From: Burkholderia puraquae
Lineage (GTDB): Bacteria > Pseudomonadota > Gammaproteobacteria > Burkholderiales > Burkholderiaceae
Reading direction: 5' to 3'
Assembly: GCF_002099195.1 (NCBI RefSeq)
Contig: NZ_NBYX01000021.1
Span: 1 to 64,000, forward strand
DNA length: 64,000 nt
The first letter of the stretch is position 1. Each line of letters begins with the position of its first letter. Shown in pieces: positions 51,645 to 60,939 of this stretch. The notes under the pieces were generated by a model. The model saw nothing but the letters and a program-made list of their open reading frames with translations, had not been told where the DNA came from and searched no databases. The position numbers and the translations under genes are program-made.

Positions 51645-53333
51645 ATGGACGATCCGATCCTGTCCCGCCCGGCTGGCGGCGTTCTCGCGCCGACACCCGG
51701 CCGCGCGCTGCCGCGCTGGCACTACCCGGCCGCGCTGCTCGCCGGCGCAGCCAATACGCTCAGCTTCGCGCCGACGCCGCATGGCGGCTGGCTGCAACTC
51801 GTCGTATTCGTCTGGTTTTTCGCGCAGCTCACGCGCACCGCGAGCTGGCGCAGCGCCGCACTCACCGGCGGCGCGTTCGGCTTCGGCAATTTCATCAGCG
51901 GCATCTGGTGGCTCTACATCAGCATGCACGTGTACGGCGAGATGGCCGCGCCGCTCGCGGGCGGCGCGCTCGTGCTGTTCTCGCTGTACCTGTCGCTGTA
52001 CCCGGCGTTCTCTGCCGGGTTGTGGTCGTTCTGCGCGGGCCATGCGTGGCATCGCCGCACGCCCGATCCGCGGCCGTTCGCGCCGACCTGGCACGGCGCG
52101 TTCGCGTTCGCGAGCGCATGGGCACTCGGCGAATGGCTGCGCGGCACGATGTTCACGGGCTTCCCGTGGCTCGCCAGCGGCTATCCGCAGGTGGACGGCC
52201 CGTTCGCGGGCTTCGCGCCGGTCGCCGGCGTGTACGGGATCGCGTGGGTGCTCGCGCTGTTCGCCGCGCTCGTCGTGCAGGCGCTCGCCGCCGCCCGGCC
52301 GTCGCCGCTCGCCGCCCCTCCCGCCGGCAATGGGCGCGTGCGCATCGCCGCGCCGGCCGGCATTGCGCTCGCGCTGGTCGCGGCCGGTCTCGGACTGTCG
52401 CAGGTCGCGTGGACGGTACCCGCGAACGCGCCGCTCACCGTGCGGCTGCTGCAGGGCAACGTGAAGCAGGACATCAAGTTCGAGGAAGCGGGCATCGACG
52501 CGGCGATCAAGATGTACACGCAGATGATCATCGAGAAGCCGGCCGACCTGATCGTCACGCCGGAAACCGCGATCGCGGTGATGATCCAGGAGCTGCCCGA
52601 GCCGTTCGCCGTCGCGATCCGCAAGTTCAGCGACACGACGGGCTCGGCCGTGCTGTTCGGTGCGGTCGGTGCATCGGTGACCGAGGACGGCCACTACGTC
52701 GACTATACGAACAGCCTGTACGGCGTGACGCCGAATTCGCGCGACATCTATCACTACGACAAGCACCACCTCGTGCCCTTCGGCGAATTCATCCCGTGGG
52801 GCTTCCGGTGGTTCGTCGACCTGATGAAGATGCCGCTCGGCGATTTCGCGCGCGGCGCGCCCGTGCAGAAACCGTTCCTCGTCCACAACCAGCCCGTGAT
52901 GGCCGACATCTGCTACGAGGACTTGTTCGGCGAGGAAATCGCCGCGACGATCCGCGACAACCCGCAGCCGCCGGGCGTGCTCGTCAACGTGACGAACCTC
53001 GCGTGGTTCGGCGACACGATCGCGCTCGACCAGCACCTGCAGATCGCGCGGATGCGCTCGCTCGAGACGGGCCGCCCGATGCTGCGTTCGACCAACACGG
53101 GGATGACGGCCGCGATCGATGCACGCGGCCGCGTGCTCGGCCAGTTGAAGCCGTTCACGATCGGCTCGCTCGACGTGCGGATCGAAGGCACGAGCGGCTT
53201 CACGCCTTACGTGACGAGCGGCAACAACATCGTGCTCGCGGTGTCGTTCGTGCTGCTCGCGTTCGGCTTCACGTTCGGACCCGCGCTGCGCCGGCGCAAC
53301 AGCCGGACGCACGGCGACGACCAGCCGAAATGA
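51645..53333 (+). CDS. lnt: Apolipoprotein N-acyltransferase
   Basis: A 562-residue inner-membrane enzyme that adds the third acyl chain to lipoproteins. About seven N-terminal membrane spans are followed by a periplasmic nitrilase-like domain with catalytic residues E307 (VTPETAIAV), K373 (HYDKHHLVPFGE) and C423 (ICYEDLFG). Other family motifs are LLQGNVKQDIKF and LVNVTNLAWFGDT. I start at MDDPILSRPAGG because it gives the normal family length. It is adjacent to corC as in E. coli. Confidence 0.96.
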   Translation: MDDPILSRPAGGVLAPTPGRALPRWHYPAALLAGAANTLSFAPTPHGGWLQLVVFVWFFAQLTRTASWRSAALTGGAFGFGNFISGIWWLYISMHVYGEMAAPLAGGALVLFSLYLSLYPAFSAGLWSFCAGHAWHRRTPDPRPFAPTWHGAFAFASAWALGEWLRGTMFTGFPWLASGYPQVDGPFAGFAPVAGVYGIAWVLALFAALVVQALAAARPSPLAAPPAGNGRVRIAAPAGIALALVAAGLGLSQVAWTVPANAPLTVRLLQGNVKQDIKFEEAGIDAAIKMYTQMIIEKPADLIVTPETAIAVMIQELPEPFAVAIRKFSDTTGSAVLFGAVGASVTEDGHYVDYTNSLYGVTPNSRDIYHYDKHHLVPFGEFIPWGFRWFVDLMKMPLGDFARGAPVQKPFLVHNQPVMADICYEDLFGEEIAATIRDNPQPPGVLVNVTNLAWFGDTIALDQHLQIARMRSLETGRPMLRSTNTGMTAAIDARGRVLGQLKPFTIGSLDVRIEGTSGFTPYVTSGNNIVLAVSFVLLAFGFTFGPALRRRNSRTHGDDQPK

Positions 53334-53412
53334 CGCAACGTGTGGCCGCTACGCAGTACGTGGCGGTCACGGGCCGCATGCAGCGGCCCGTGACCGCAAG
53401 CCGCCCGGCCGC

Positions 53413-55068
53413 TCAGGCCTGCCGGGCGGACGCAGCCGATTGAACCGGCTGCGCGGCCAGGCGCCGCAGATCGCGGCCCACGTCCTCCATCACCGGCTCC
53501 CACACGCCGAATGCGGGTTGCCGGTACAGCGTCGCGGTCGGGTACCACGGGCTGTCCTTGCGTTCGAGCAGCCACGGCCAGTGCGGATTCACGTCGAGCA
53601 GCACCCAGGTGCGCGCGCCGAGTGCGCCCGCCAGGTGCGCCACCGACGTGCACACGGTGATCACGAGATCCAGCGCGCCGATGAACGCGGCCGTATCGTC
53701 GAAGCTCGTCAGTTCCGCCGTGAAATCCTCGATCGCGAAGCCGGCTGCGCGCGCCGCCGCGACATCCGCCTGCGCACCCGGCTGCAGCGAATAAAACGCG
53801 ACGCCATCGATCCCGCGGAATGCGTCGGCATAGCGCTCGAGCCCGACGCGCCGGAACGGATTGCGCTGGTGCCCCGCGCTGCCCGTCCACACGAGCCCGA
53901 CCTTCAGCCGGCTGTCGCCCGCGAGCCGCGCGCGCCACGCGTCGCGCGCAGGCGGGTCGGCCCGCAGGTATGGCACCGACGACGCGAGCATCGACGCTTC
54001 CATGCCGAGCATCAGCGGCAGGCCGATCAGCGGGACTTCGTAATCGAAGGCGGGCAGCACGTCGACGCCCCCGCCCGCGCTGAATCCATCCGCATGCGCG
54101 CCGAGGCTGCGCTGCATCAGCGTGCCCACCGGCGGGAACGTATTCCAGACGAGCCGGCCGCCCTCGCGATGCACGCGCTCGGCGAGCGGCGCGACGAAGC
54201 GGCAGAACTGCAGCACGTCGCCGAGCCCCTGCTCGCCCCACACGAGCAGCGTCTTGCCGGCAAGCGGCTCGCCCTGCCAGCGCGGGCCCGGCAGCGCCGG
54301 CCGGCGGCCGCGCAACTCGCCCGCGCCGTCCCAGCGCGCCTCGTGGCCGCGCCAGCCGGCCGCGTAGTTGCCCCGCACGAGCTGGATGATCGCCAGGTTG
54401 AAACGGTACGACGCGTCGTCGGGCGCCAGCGCGCACGCGCGCGCCGCGTAGTGCTCGGCGTCGTCCCAGCGCTGTGCCTCCTTCATCGCCATCGCGACGT
54501 TGTTCATCGCGAGCGCGTTGTCGGGCGCGAGCTCGACGAGCCGCGCGGCGCACGCGAGCGCGCCGTCCAGGTCGCGCGTCGCGAGCCGCGCAACGACGAG
54601 GTTGATCCACGCCTGCACGTCGCGCGGATCGGCGCGCACGGCCGCATCGAGCAGCGCGATCTCCTCCGCGCGGTCGCTGCCCGACAGCCGCAGCGCGATC
54701 GCGAGGTTGTTGCGCAGCGATGGCCGCTCGGCATCGAGCGCCAGCGCCGCGCGATACGGTGCCACGGCGTCCGCGTGACGGCCGGCCATCTGCAGCGCGT
54801 AGCCGTGATTGAAGTACGCGGCCGCACCCGGCTGCACACCTGCCACGCGTTCAGCGAGTGCGACCGCGTCGGCTGTGCGCTGCCGCGCGACGAGCGCGCC
54901 GGTGAGTTGCGCGAGCGCATCGGCGTCGACCGCATGCAAGTGCGCGGCGGCGGCGAGCCACAGATCGCGCGCGGCGCGCTCGCCGCGCGCCTGCGCATCG
55001 GCGGCCTGCCCGAGCAGCGCGAGGAAGGGCGGAAGCAGCGGAATGAGGATGTCGTTCGGATCGTCCAT
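53413..55068 (-). CDS. TPR-domain glycosyltransferase family 9-like protein
   Basis: A 551-residue cytoplasmic protein. The first half is a tetratricopeptide array (for example AAYFNHGYALQMAGRHADAV, RPSLRNNLAIALRLSGSD, NALAMNNVAMAMKEAQRWDD); the second half resembles heptosyltransferases and GT9 enzymes, with VWGEQGLGDVLQFCR, KVGLVWTGSAGHQRNP and the late DLVITVCTSVAHLAGALG. Such TPR-GT9 fusions are common in Burkholderiales and may glycosylate surface polymers or proteins. I start at MDDPNDILIPLLP. It is convergent with lnt and divergent from glyQ. Confidence 0.85.
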   Translation of the reverse strand: MDDPNDILIPLLPPFLALLGQAADAQARGERAARDLWLAAAAHLHAVDADALAQLTGALVARQRTADAVALAERVAGVQPGAAAYFNHGYALQMAGRHADAVAPYRAALALDAERPSLRNNLAIALRLSGSDRAEEIALLDAAVRADPRDVQAWINLVVARLATRDLDGALACAARLVELAPDNALAMNNVAMAMKEAQRWDDAEHYAARACALAPDDASYRFNLAIIQLVRGNYAAGWRGHEARWDGAGELRGRRPALPGPRWQGEPLAGKTLLVWGEQGLGDVLQFCRFVAPLAERVHREGGRLVWNTFPPVGTLMQRSLGAHADGFSAGGGVDVLPAFDYEVPLIGLPLMLGMEASMLASSVPYLRADPPARDAWRARLAGDSRLKVGLVWTGSAGHQRNPFRRVGLERYADAFRGIDGVAFYSLQPGAQADVAAARAAGFAIEDFTAELTSFDDTAAFIGALDLVITVCTSVAHLAGALGARTWVLLDVNPHWPWLLERKDSPWYPTATLYRQPAFGVWEPVMEDVGRDLRRLAAQPVQSAASARQA

Positions 55069-55277
55069 GCAATCGGGATCGGCAAGCGGTGGCACGGCAC
55101 GCGTCGCGCGCGCCGCAATACGCGCATCTTAACGCCCGTGCGAAGCCGCGCGACACGCGCGTCTCGACATGCCGCACGCGGCCGCCCGGCGCGCGCCGGG
55201 CGCGCTCGCACAGGCCGCCGGAACGGGGCCGACGGTGCGCCCGCCCGCGTTCCGGCCGCATCGGCTCGCCGATCCGG

Positions 55278-55283
55278 TAAAAT
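55278..55283 (+). promoter_or_regulatory. Possible -10 element of the glyQS promoter
   Basis: TAAAAT in the 321-bp region between the TPR-glycosyltransferase gene and glyQ, 107 bp before the glyQ ATG. The rest of that region is very GC-rich. No good -35 is seen. Confidence 0.35.
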
Positions 55284-55389
55284 TACGCGTTTCAGCACAC
55301 TAACAAGCCGCGCCGCCGCGCGAGCCGACCCTCCGGGCCCTGCCCGGAGCGCCGCCCGCAACGGAGCGCCAGCGCCACGAAGGCTCTTC

Positions 55390-56394
55390 ATGCTTACGTT
55401 TCAGCAAATCATCCTGACGCTGCAGTCCTACTGGGACAAGCAGGGTTGTGCCCTGCTCCAGCCCATCGACATGGAAGTCGGCGCAGGCACGTCGCACGTC
55501 CACACGTTCCTGCGCGCGGTCGGCCCCGAGCCGTGGCGCGCCGCGTACGTGCAGCCGTCGCGCCGCCCGAAAGACGGCCGCTACGGCGAGAACCCGAACC
55601 GCCTGCAGCACTACTACCAGTACCAGGTCGTGCTCAAGCCGGCGCCGGAAAACATCCTCGACCTGTACCTCGGCTCGCTCGAGGCGCTCGGCTTCGACCT
55701 GCAGCAGAACGACGTGCGTTTCGTCGAGGACGACTGGGAAAACCCGACGCTCGGCGCGTGGGGCCTCGGCTGGGAAGTGTGGCTGAACGGGATGGAAGTC
55801 ACGCAGTTCACGTATTTCCAGCAGGTCGGCGGCCTCGACTGCAAGCCGGTGCTCGGCGAGATCACGTACGGCCTCGAGCGCCTCGCGATGTATCTGCAGA
55901 AGGTCGAGAACGTGTACGACCTGGTCTGGACCGAATGGGAAGAGCAAGGCCCGAACGGCCCCGAGCTGCGCCGCCTGTCGTATGGCGACGTCTATCACCA
56001 GAACGAGGTCGAGCAGTCGACCTACAACTTCGAGCACGCGAACGTCGACCTGCTGTTCACGTTCTTCAACAGCTACGAAGCCGAAGCGAAGAAGATGATC
56101 GACGCGCAGCTCGCGCTGCCCGCGTACGAACTCGTGCTGAAGGCCGGCCACACGTTCAACCTGCTCGATGCGCGCGGCGCGATCTCGGTCACCGAGCGCG
56201 CGGCCTACATCGGCCGCATCCGCGCGCTGTCGCGTCTCGTCGCGCAGGCTTACTACGACTCGCGCGAGAAGCTCGGCTTCCCGATGCTCGGCAACCCGCC
56301 GGGCGTGCCGGGCCTCACCACCGACGCCCAGGACGCCGCGCAGCCGGCATGGGCGCCGCCGCTCAAGGTCGAACGCAAGATCGATCAGGACTGA
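55390..56394 (+). CDS. glyQ: Glycyl-tRNA synthetase alpha subunit
   Basis: A 334-residue class II aminoacyl-tRNA synthetase subunit of the bacterial alpha2beta2 type. Diagnostic stretches are MLTFQQIILTLQSYWDKQGC, EVGAGTSHVHTFLRA, and QPSRRPKDGRYGENPNRLQH (motif 2 region). The C-terminus has a short Ala/Pro-rich addition after the family core. The beta subunit gene starts 23 bp downstream. Confidence 0.97.
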   Translation: MLTFQQIILTLQSYWDKQGCALLQPIDMEVGAGTSHVHTFLRAVGPEPWRAAYVQPSRRPKDGRYGENPNRLQHYYQYQVVLKPAPENILDLYLGSLEALGFDLQQNDVRFVEDDWENPTLGAWGLGWEVWLNGMEVTQFTYFQQVGGLDCKPVLGEITYGLERLAMYLQKVENVYDLVWTEWEEQGPNGPELRRLSYGDVYHQNEVEQSTYNFEHANVDLLFTFFNSYEAEAKKMIDAQLALPAYELVLKAGHTFNLLDARGAISVTERAAYIGRIRALSRLVAQAYYDSREKLGFPMLGNPPGVPGLTTDAQDAAQPAWAPPLKVERKIDQD

Positions 56395-56416
56395 CGAGAC
56401 GAGATTTATTCCACAC

Positions 56417-58516
56417 ATGACGCATAACCATCCCGCCCCCCTGCTCGTCGAACTGCTGACCGAAGAGCTGCCGCCGAAGGCCCTCGCGCGCCTTGGCGAC
56501 GCATTCGCCGAAGGTCTCGCGCAACGCCTCGCGGCGCGCGACCTCGTCGAAGGCGAACTCGTGTTCGAACGCTACGCCACGCCGCGCCGCCTCGCCGTCG
56601 TCGTGCAGAACGTGCGCGCCGTCGCACCTGAAAAGCAGGTCCGCGAAAAAGTCCTGCCCGTGTCGGTCGCGCTCGACGCCGAAGGCAAGCCGACCGCCCC
56701 GCTCGCGAAGAAGCTCGCGGCGCTCGGCCACCCGAACCTGTCGATCGCCGATCTCGAGCGCGCGCAGGACGGCAAGGCCGAAGCGTTCTTCATCAACTAT
56801 TCGGCAGCCGGCGCGACGCTCGCCGACGGCCTGCAGGCCGCGCTCGACGAAACGCTCGAGAAGCTGCCGATCCCGAAGGTGATGACCTACCAGCGCCCGG
56901 ACGGCTCCGACGTGAAGTTCGTGCGCCCGGTGCATCGCCTGACGGTGCTGCACGACGATCGCATCGTGCCCGTCACCGCGTTCGGCATCGACGCCGGCGA
57001 CACCACGCTCGGCCACCGCTTCCTGTCCGACGGCCTCGTCGCGATCCAGCATGCGCGCACCTACGCCGACACGCTGCGCGACAAGGGCCGCGTGATCGCG
57101 CACTTCGCCGATCGCCGCGAAACGATCCGCACGCAGCTGAACGAACATGCGAACGGCGATACGGTCGTGATGCCCGAAGCGCTGCTCGACGAAGTGACGT
57201 CGCTGGTCGAATGGCCGGTCGTCTACCCGTGCCGCTTCGAGGACGAATTCCTGCAGGTCCCGCAGGAATGCCTGATCCTCACGATGCAGACGAACCAGAA
57301 GTATTTCGCGCTGACCGACGTCGGCGGCAAGCTGCGCTCGCGCTTCCTGATCGTGTCGAACATCGAGACGAAGACGCCGGGCGAGATCATCGAAGGCAAC
57401 GAGCGCGTCGTGCGCCCGCGCCTCGCCGATGCGAAATTCTTCTTCGAGCAGGACAAGAAGAAGCCGCTCGCCGACCGCGTGCCGCAGCTCGCGAACGTCG
57501 TGTATCACAACAAGCTCGGTTCGGCGCTCGCGCGCGTCGAGCGCCTCGAGGCGCTGGCCGGCGAGATCGCGCCCGCGATCGGCGCCGACGCCGCGCACGC
57601 GAAGCGCGCCGCGCGCCTCGCGAAGGCCGACCTGCTGACCGACATGGTCGGCGAGTTCCCGGAACTGCAGGGCACGATGGGCACGTACTACGCGCGCCAC
57701 GACGGTGAAGCCGACGACGTCGCGCTCGCGTGCGCCGAGCACTACCAGCCGCGCTTCTCCGGCGACGCGCTGCCGACCACGCCCGTGTCGACCGCCGTCG
57801 CGCTCGCCGACAAGCTCGAGACGATCGTCGGCATCTGGGGCATCGGCCTCGCGCCGACGGGCGAGAAGGATCCGTTCGCGCTGCGCCGCCATGCACTCGG
57901 CGTGCTGCGCCTGCTGCTCGAGAAGCAGTTGCCGCTCGATCTCGTGTCGCTGCTGCGCACGGCCCATGCGCGCTTCGAAGGCGTGGCGGGCGTAGCCGAA
58001 TCGACCGATGCGATCCTCGCGTTCTTCATGGATCGCCTGCGCGGCCTGCTGCGCGAGCGCGGCTATTCGGCCGGCGAAATCGACGCGGTGCTGAGCCTGA
58101 ACCCGACGCGCGTCGACGATCTCGTCGCGCGCCTCGACGCGGTGCGCGAATTCACGCGCCTCGCGGAAGCCGAAGCGCTCGCGGCCGCGAACAAGCGGAT
58201 CTCGAACATCCTGAAGAAGTCGGAAGGCGGCGCGAACGGCGCGGTGCAGCCGGCGCTGCTCGTCGAAGCTGCCGAGAAGGCGCTGCACGAACAGCTCACG
58301 GCCGTGACGCCGCACGTGCAGTCGCAGCTCGAGGCGCGTGCATACACGGGCGCGCTGTCGGCGCTCGCCGCGCTGCGCGCGCCGGTCGACACGTTCTTCA
58401 ACGACGTGATGGTCAACGCGGAAGATCCGGCATTGCGCGCGAACCGTCTCGCACTGCTGTCCGCGCTGCACCAGCAGATGAACTGCGTCGCCGACATCTC
58501 GAAGCTCGCTGCATAA
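56417..58516 (+). CDS. glyS: Glycyl-tRNA synthetase beta subunit
   Basis: A 699-residue tRNA-binding subunit that works with GlyQ. It begins THNHPAPLLVELLTEELPPK, contains the HD-like and central domains (GHRFLSDG, ETKTPGEIIEGNERVVRPRL, NKLGSALARVERLEAL) and ends with the anticodon-binding domain (PVDTFFNDVMVNAEDPALRA). Full length for the family. gmhB follows nine bases after the stop. Confidence 0.97.
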   Translation: MTHNHPAPLLVELLTEELPPKALARLGDAFAEGLAQRLAARDLVEGELVFERYATPRRLAVVVQNVRAVAPEKQVREKVLPVSVALDAEGKPTAPLAKKLAALGHPNLSIADLERAQDGKAEAFFINYSAAGATLADGLQAALDETLEKLPIPKVMTYQRPDGSDVKFVRPVHRLTVLHDDRIVPVTAFGIDAGDTTLGHRFLSDGLVAIQHARTYADTLRDKGRVIAHFADRRETIRTQLNEHANGDTVVMPEALLDEVTSLVEWPVVYPCRFEDEFLQVPQECLILTMQTNQKYFALTDVGGKLRSRFLIVSNIETKTPGEIIEGNERVVRPRLADAKFFFEQDKKKPLADRVPQLANVVYHNKLGSALARVERLEALAGEIAPAIGADAAHAKRAARLAKADLLTDMVGEFPELQGTMGTYYARHDGEADDVALACAEHYQPRFSGDALPTTPVSTAVALADKLETIVGIWGIGLAPTGEKDPFALRRHALGVLRLLLEKQLPLDLVSLLRTAHARFEGVAGVAESTDAILAFFMDRLRGLLRERGYSAGEIDAVLSLNPTRVDDLVARLDAVREFTRLAEAEALAAANKRISNILKKSEGGANGAVQPALLVEAAEKALHEQLTAVTPHVQSQLEARAYTGALSALAALRAPVDTFFNDVMVNAEDPALRANRLALLSALHQQMNCVADISKLAA

Positions 58517-58525
58517 GGGCCGCCG

Positions 58526-59089
58526 ATGCCGACCAGCCCCAACCGAAAGCTCGTCGTCCTCGACCGGGACGGCGTGATCAACGTCGATTCGGATGCGTTC
58601 ATCAAGACGCCCGACGAATGGATCGCGCTGCCCGGCGCCCTCGAGGCGATCGCCCGGCTCAACCACGCGGGTTATCGCGTGATCGTCGCGACCAACCAGT
58701 CCGGCATCGGTCGCGGGCTGTTCGACATGGCCACGCTCAACGAGATGCATCTGAAGATGCATCGGGCGGCGGCCGCGGTCGGCGCACGCATCGACGCGGT
58801 GTTCTTCTGCCCGCACACGGCCGAGGATCACTGCGACTGCCGCAAGCCGAAACCCGGCATGATGCAGATGATCGCCGAGCGCTTCGAGATCGATCCCGAT
58901 CACACGCCGGTCGTCGGCGATTCGCTGCGCGACCTGCAGGCCGGCGTCGCGGTCGGCTTCCAGCCGCACCTCGTGCTCACCGGCAAGGGCAAGAAGACGC
59001 TCGCCGCCGGCAACCTGCCGCCCGGCACGAAGGTCCACGACGACCTGCGCGCGTTCGCGCTCGATTTCCTTTCACACGAACACGAGTGA
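58526..59089 (+). CDS. gmhB: D-glycero-beta-D-manno-heptose-1,7-bisphosphate 7-phosphatase
   Basis: A 187-residue HAD phosphatase in ADP-heptose synthesis for lipopolysaccharide. The catalytic pair is D13 and D15 in VVLDRDGVIN; TNQSGIGRG is motif II, and the zinc-binding loop FFCPHTAEDHCDCRKPKPG with its His and three Cys distinguishes GmhB from other HAD enzymes. Conserved placement after glyS and before a 1-acylglycerol-3-phosphate acyltransferase gene is typical of beta-proteobacteria. Confidence 0.95.
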   Translation: MPTSPNRKLVVLDRDGVINVDSDAFIKTPDEWIALPGALEAIARLNHAGYRVIVATNQSGIGRGLFDMATLNEMHLKMHRAAAAVGARIDAVFFCPHTAEDHCDCRKPKPGMMQMIAERFEIDPDHTPVVGDSLRDLQAGVAVGFQPHLVLTGKGKKTLAAGNLPPGTKVHDDLRAFALDFLSHEHE

Positions 59090-59132
59090 TGCAGCCGCCG
59101 CGCGCATCCTCCCTAACGCCAGACTTACGCCG

Positions 59133-59897
59133 ATGCGCTTCGTCCGCTCCCTGCTGCTGCTGATCTACTTCATCCTGTACACGGTGCCGTACGCCACCGC
59201 GTGCTTCATCGCCTTTCCGTTCATGCGCCCCGACGCGCGCTACTGGATGGCGGCCGGCTGGTGCAAGTCGACGCTGTGGGTCGTGCGCTGGCTGAACGGC
59301 ATCCGTTACCGGATCGAAGGGTTCGAGAACCTGCCCGACGGCCCGGCCGTGCTGCTGTCGAAGCACCAGTCCGCGTGGGAGACGCTCGCGTTCCCTGCGC
59401 TGATGCCGAAGCCGCTCTGCTACGTGTTCAAGCGCGAACTGCTGTACGTGCCGTTCTTCGGCTGGGCGCTCGGGCTGCTGCACATGGTCAACATCAACCG
59501 CAAGGAAGGCAAGAATGCATTCGTGTCGGTGATCCGCCAGGGCAAGAAGCGCCTGTCGGAAGGCGCATGGATGATCATGTTCCCGGAAGGCACGCGCACG
59601 CCGGTCGGCAAGCAGGGCAAGTACAAGACGGGCGGCGCGCGTTTCGCGATCGAAACCGGCGCACCCGTCGTGCCGATCGCGCACAATGCAGGTCGGGTGT
59701 GGCCGCGCAACTCGTTCACGAAATTCCCGGGTGTCGTCACCGTGTCGATCGGCAAGCCGATCCCCAGCGAGGGGCTGACGCCCGATGCATTGAACTCGCA
59801 GGTCGAAGCATGGATCGAAGCGGAAATGCGCCGGATCGATCCGGATTCGTATCGACAGGCGGGCAATGCCGGCACGCGCGATGCCGCACGAGTCTGA
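59133..59897 (+). CDS. plsC: 1-acyl-sn-glycerol-3-phosphate acyltransferase (PlsC family)
   Basis: A 254-residue membrane-bound acyltransferase. An N-terminal membrane span (SLLLLIYFILYTVPYATACF) precedes the catalytic motif SKHQSAWET; the usual HX4D here is H78-X4-E83, with Glu for Asp. The substrate motif FPEGTRTP (E152) and VPIAHNAG follow. It should acylate lysophosphatidate in phospholipid synthesis. It is 43 bp after gmhB and 46 bp before the next gene, so probably in one operon. Confidence 0.93.
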   Translation: MRFVRSLLLLIYFILYTVPYATACFIAFPFMRPDARYWMAAGWCKSTLWVVRWLNGIRYRIEGFENLPDGPAVLLSKHQSAWETLAFPALMPKPLCYVFKRELLYVPFFGWALGLLHMVNINRKEGKNAFVSVIRQGKKRLSEGAWMIMFPEGTRTPVGKQGKYKTGGARFAIETGAPVVPIAHNAGRVWPRNSFTKFPGVVTVSIGKPIPSEGLTPDALNSQVEAWIEAEMRRIDPDSYRQAGNAGTRDAARV

Positions 59898-59943
59898 CGC
59901 CCCCAGGTTGCAGCCGTTGCGTACGACAAAAAGAAGCGAACTG

Positions 59944-60831
59944 ATGAAACAGCGTCCGCGGCCACGGCCTGCCGTCGTGGCCCTCGATCATCGCCAGATG
60001 GACCTGCCGCTCTTCGACGGGCCGGCCGCCGCACCGTCGGCGCCCGCCGCGCCGCCGGCGCCGCCCGAAGCGGCACCCGTCGCGCCCCTCGATCCGGGCC
60101 CGGCGCCCGACCGCTCGCGCGTGCGTACGTTCGCACTCGACAGCCGCGTGCTCGAATACCGCCTGAAGCGCTCCGCGCGCCGCACGATCGGCTTCACGAT
60201 CGACGGCAGCGGGCTGTCGATCACCGCGCCGCGCTGGGTCACGCTCGCCGACATCGAAGCCGCGATCTCCGAGAAACAACGCTGGATCTTCGCGAAGCTC
60301 GCGGAGTGGAAGACGCGCACCGAGCAGCGCGCGCTGCCGCAGATCGACTGGCGCGACGGCGCGCAGCTTCCCTATCTCGGCAAGACGGTGACGATCGCGC
60401 TCGGCGCGGGTGCCGTCGCGTTCGATGCCGATGCGCTGCGGCTCTCGCTGCCGCTGCCCGTGCAGGCCGACATGCAGCAGATCAAGGATCGCGTGCAGGG
60501 CTGGCTGCAGGGCGAGGCCAAGCGGATCTTCGGTGAACGCCTCGCGGTCTACGCGGAGAAACTCGGCGTCACGTATTCGATGTACGCGCTGTCGTCGGCC
60601 GCGACGCGCTGGGGCAGCTGCTCGAGCGACGGCAAGATCCGCCTGAACTGGCGGCTGATCCATTTCCCGATGTCGATCGTCGACTACGTCGTCGCGCACG
60701 AACTGTCGCACCTGCGCGAGATGAACCACAGCCCGGCCTTCTGGCAGACCGTCGAATCGATCTTCCCCGAGTTCCGCGAAGCGCGGCACACGCTCAAGCA
60801 TCACCCGCCCGAGCTGCTGCCGTCGCTGTGA
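59944..60831 (+). CDS. YgjP/SprT-like zinc metallopeptidase
   Basis: A 295-residue protein with a YgjP-like (DUF45, M48-related) metallopeptidase domain in the second half. The zinc motif is VVAHELSHLREMNHSP (HExxH-like HELSH) with a downstream FWQTVE helix. The family signature RWGSCSSDGKIRLNWRLI is present. The first 70 residues are Pro/Ala-rich linker. I start at MKQRPRPRPAVVALDHRQMD; the open frame continues upstream into plsC. Function unknown in bacteria. It ends the glyQ-to-here series and is followed by a terminator shared with gloA. Confidence 0.9.
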   Translation: MKQRPRPRPAVVALDHRQMDLPLFDGPAAAPSAPAAPPAPPEAAPVAPLDPGPAPDRSRVRTFALDSRVLEYRLKRSARRTIGFTIDGSGLSITAPRWVTLADIEAAISEKQRWIFAKLAEWKTRTEQRALPQIDWRDGAQLPYLGKTVTIALGAGAVAFDADALRLSLPLPVQADMQQIKDRVQGWLQGEAKRIFGERLAVYAEKLGVTYSMYALSSAATRWGSCSSDGKIRLNWRLIHFPMSIVDYVVAHELSHLREMNHSPAFWQTVESIFPEFREARHTLKHHPPELLPSL

Positions 60832-60854
60832 CGCGCACGGCTTTGCCGCCAACG

Positions 60855-60893
60855 AAAAAGGGCGATGCGGGTCACCCCGCATCGCCCTTTTTT
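60855..60893. terminator. Bidirectional rho-independent terminator
   Basis: AAAAAGGGCGATGCGGG-TCA-CCCCGCATCGCCCTTTTTT: a long stem flanked by an A-tract on the left and a T-tract on the right, so it can stop both the rightward YgjP-like gene and the leftward gloA. Confidence 0.92.
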
Positions 60894-60939
60894 GCTGCCG
60901 CGGCGCACATCGCACGCCGCGGCCCGGTTCATCCGGCGC

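Noticed and set aside
53440..55389. A long plus-strand frame running into glyQ
   Set aside because: The upstream part is antisense to the TPR-glycosyltransferase; only the segment from the ATG at 55390 is glyQ.
56363..59038. An 891-codon antisense frame over glyS and gmhB
   Set aside because: Shadow frame of two clear housekeeping genes; no ribosome-binding site or recognisable domain.
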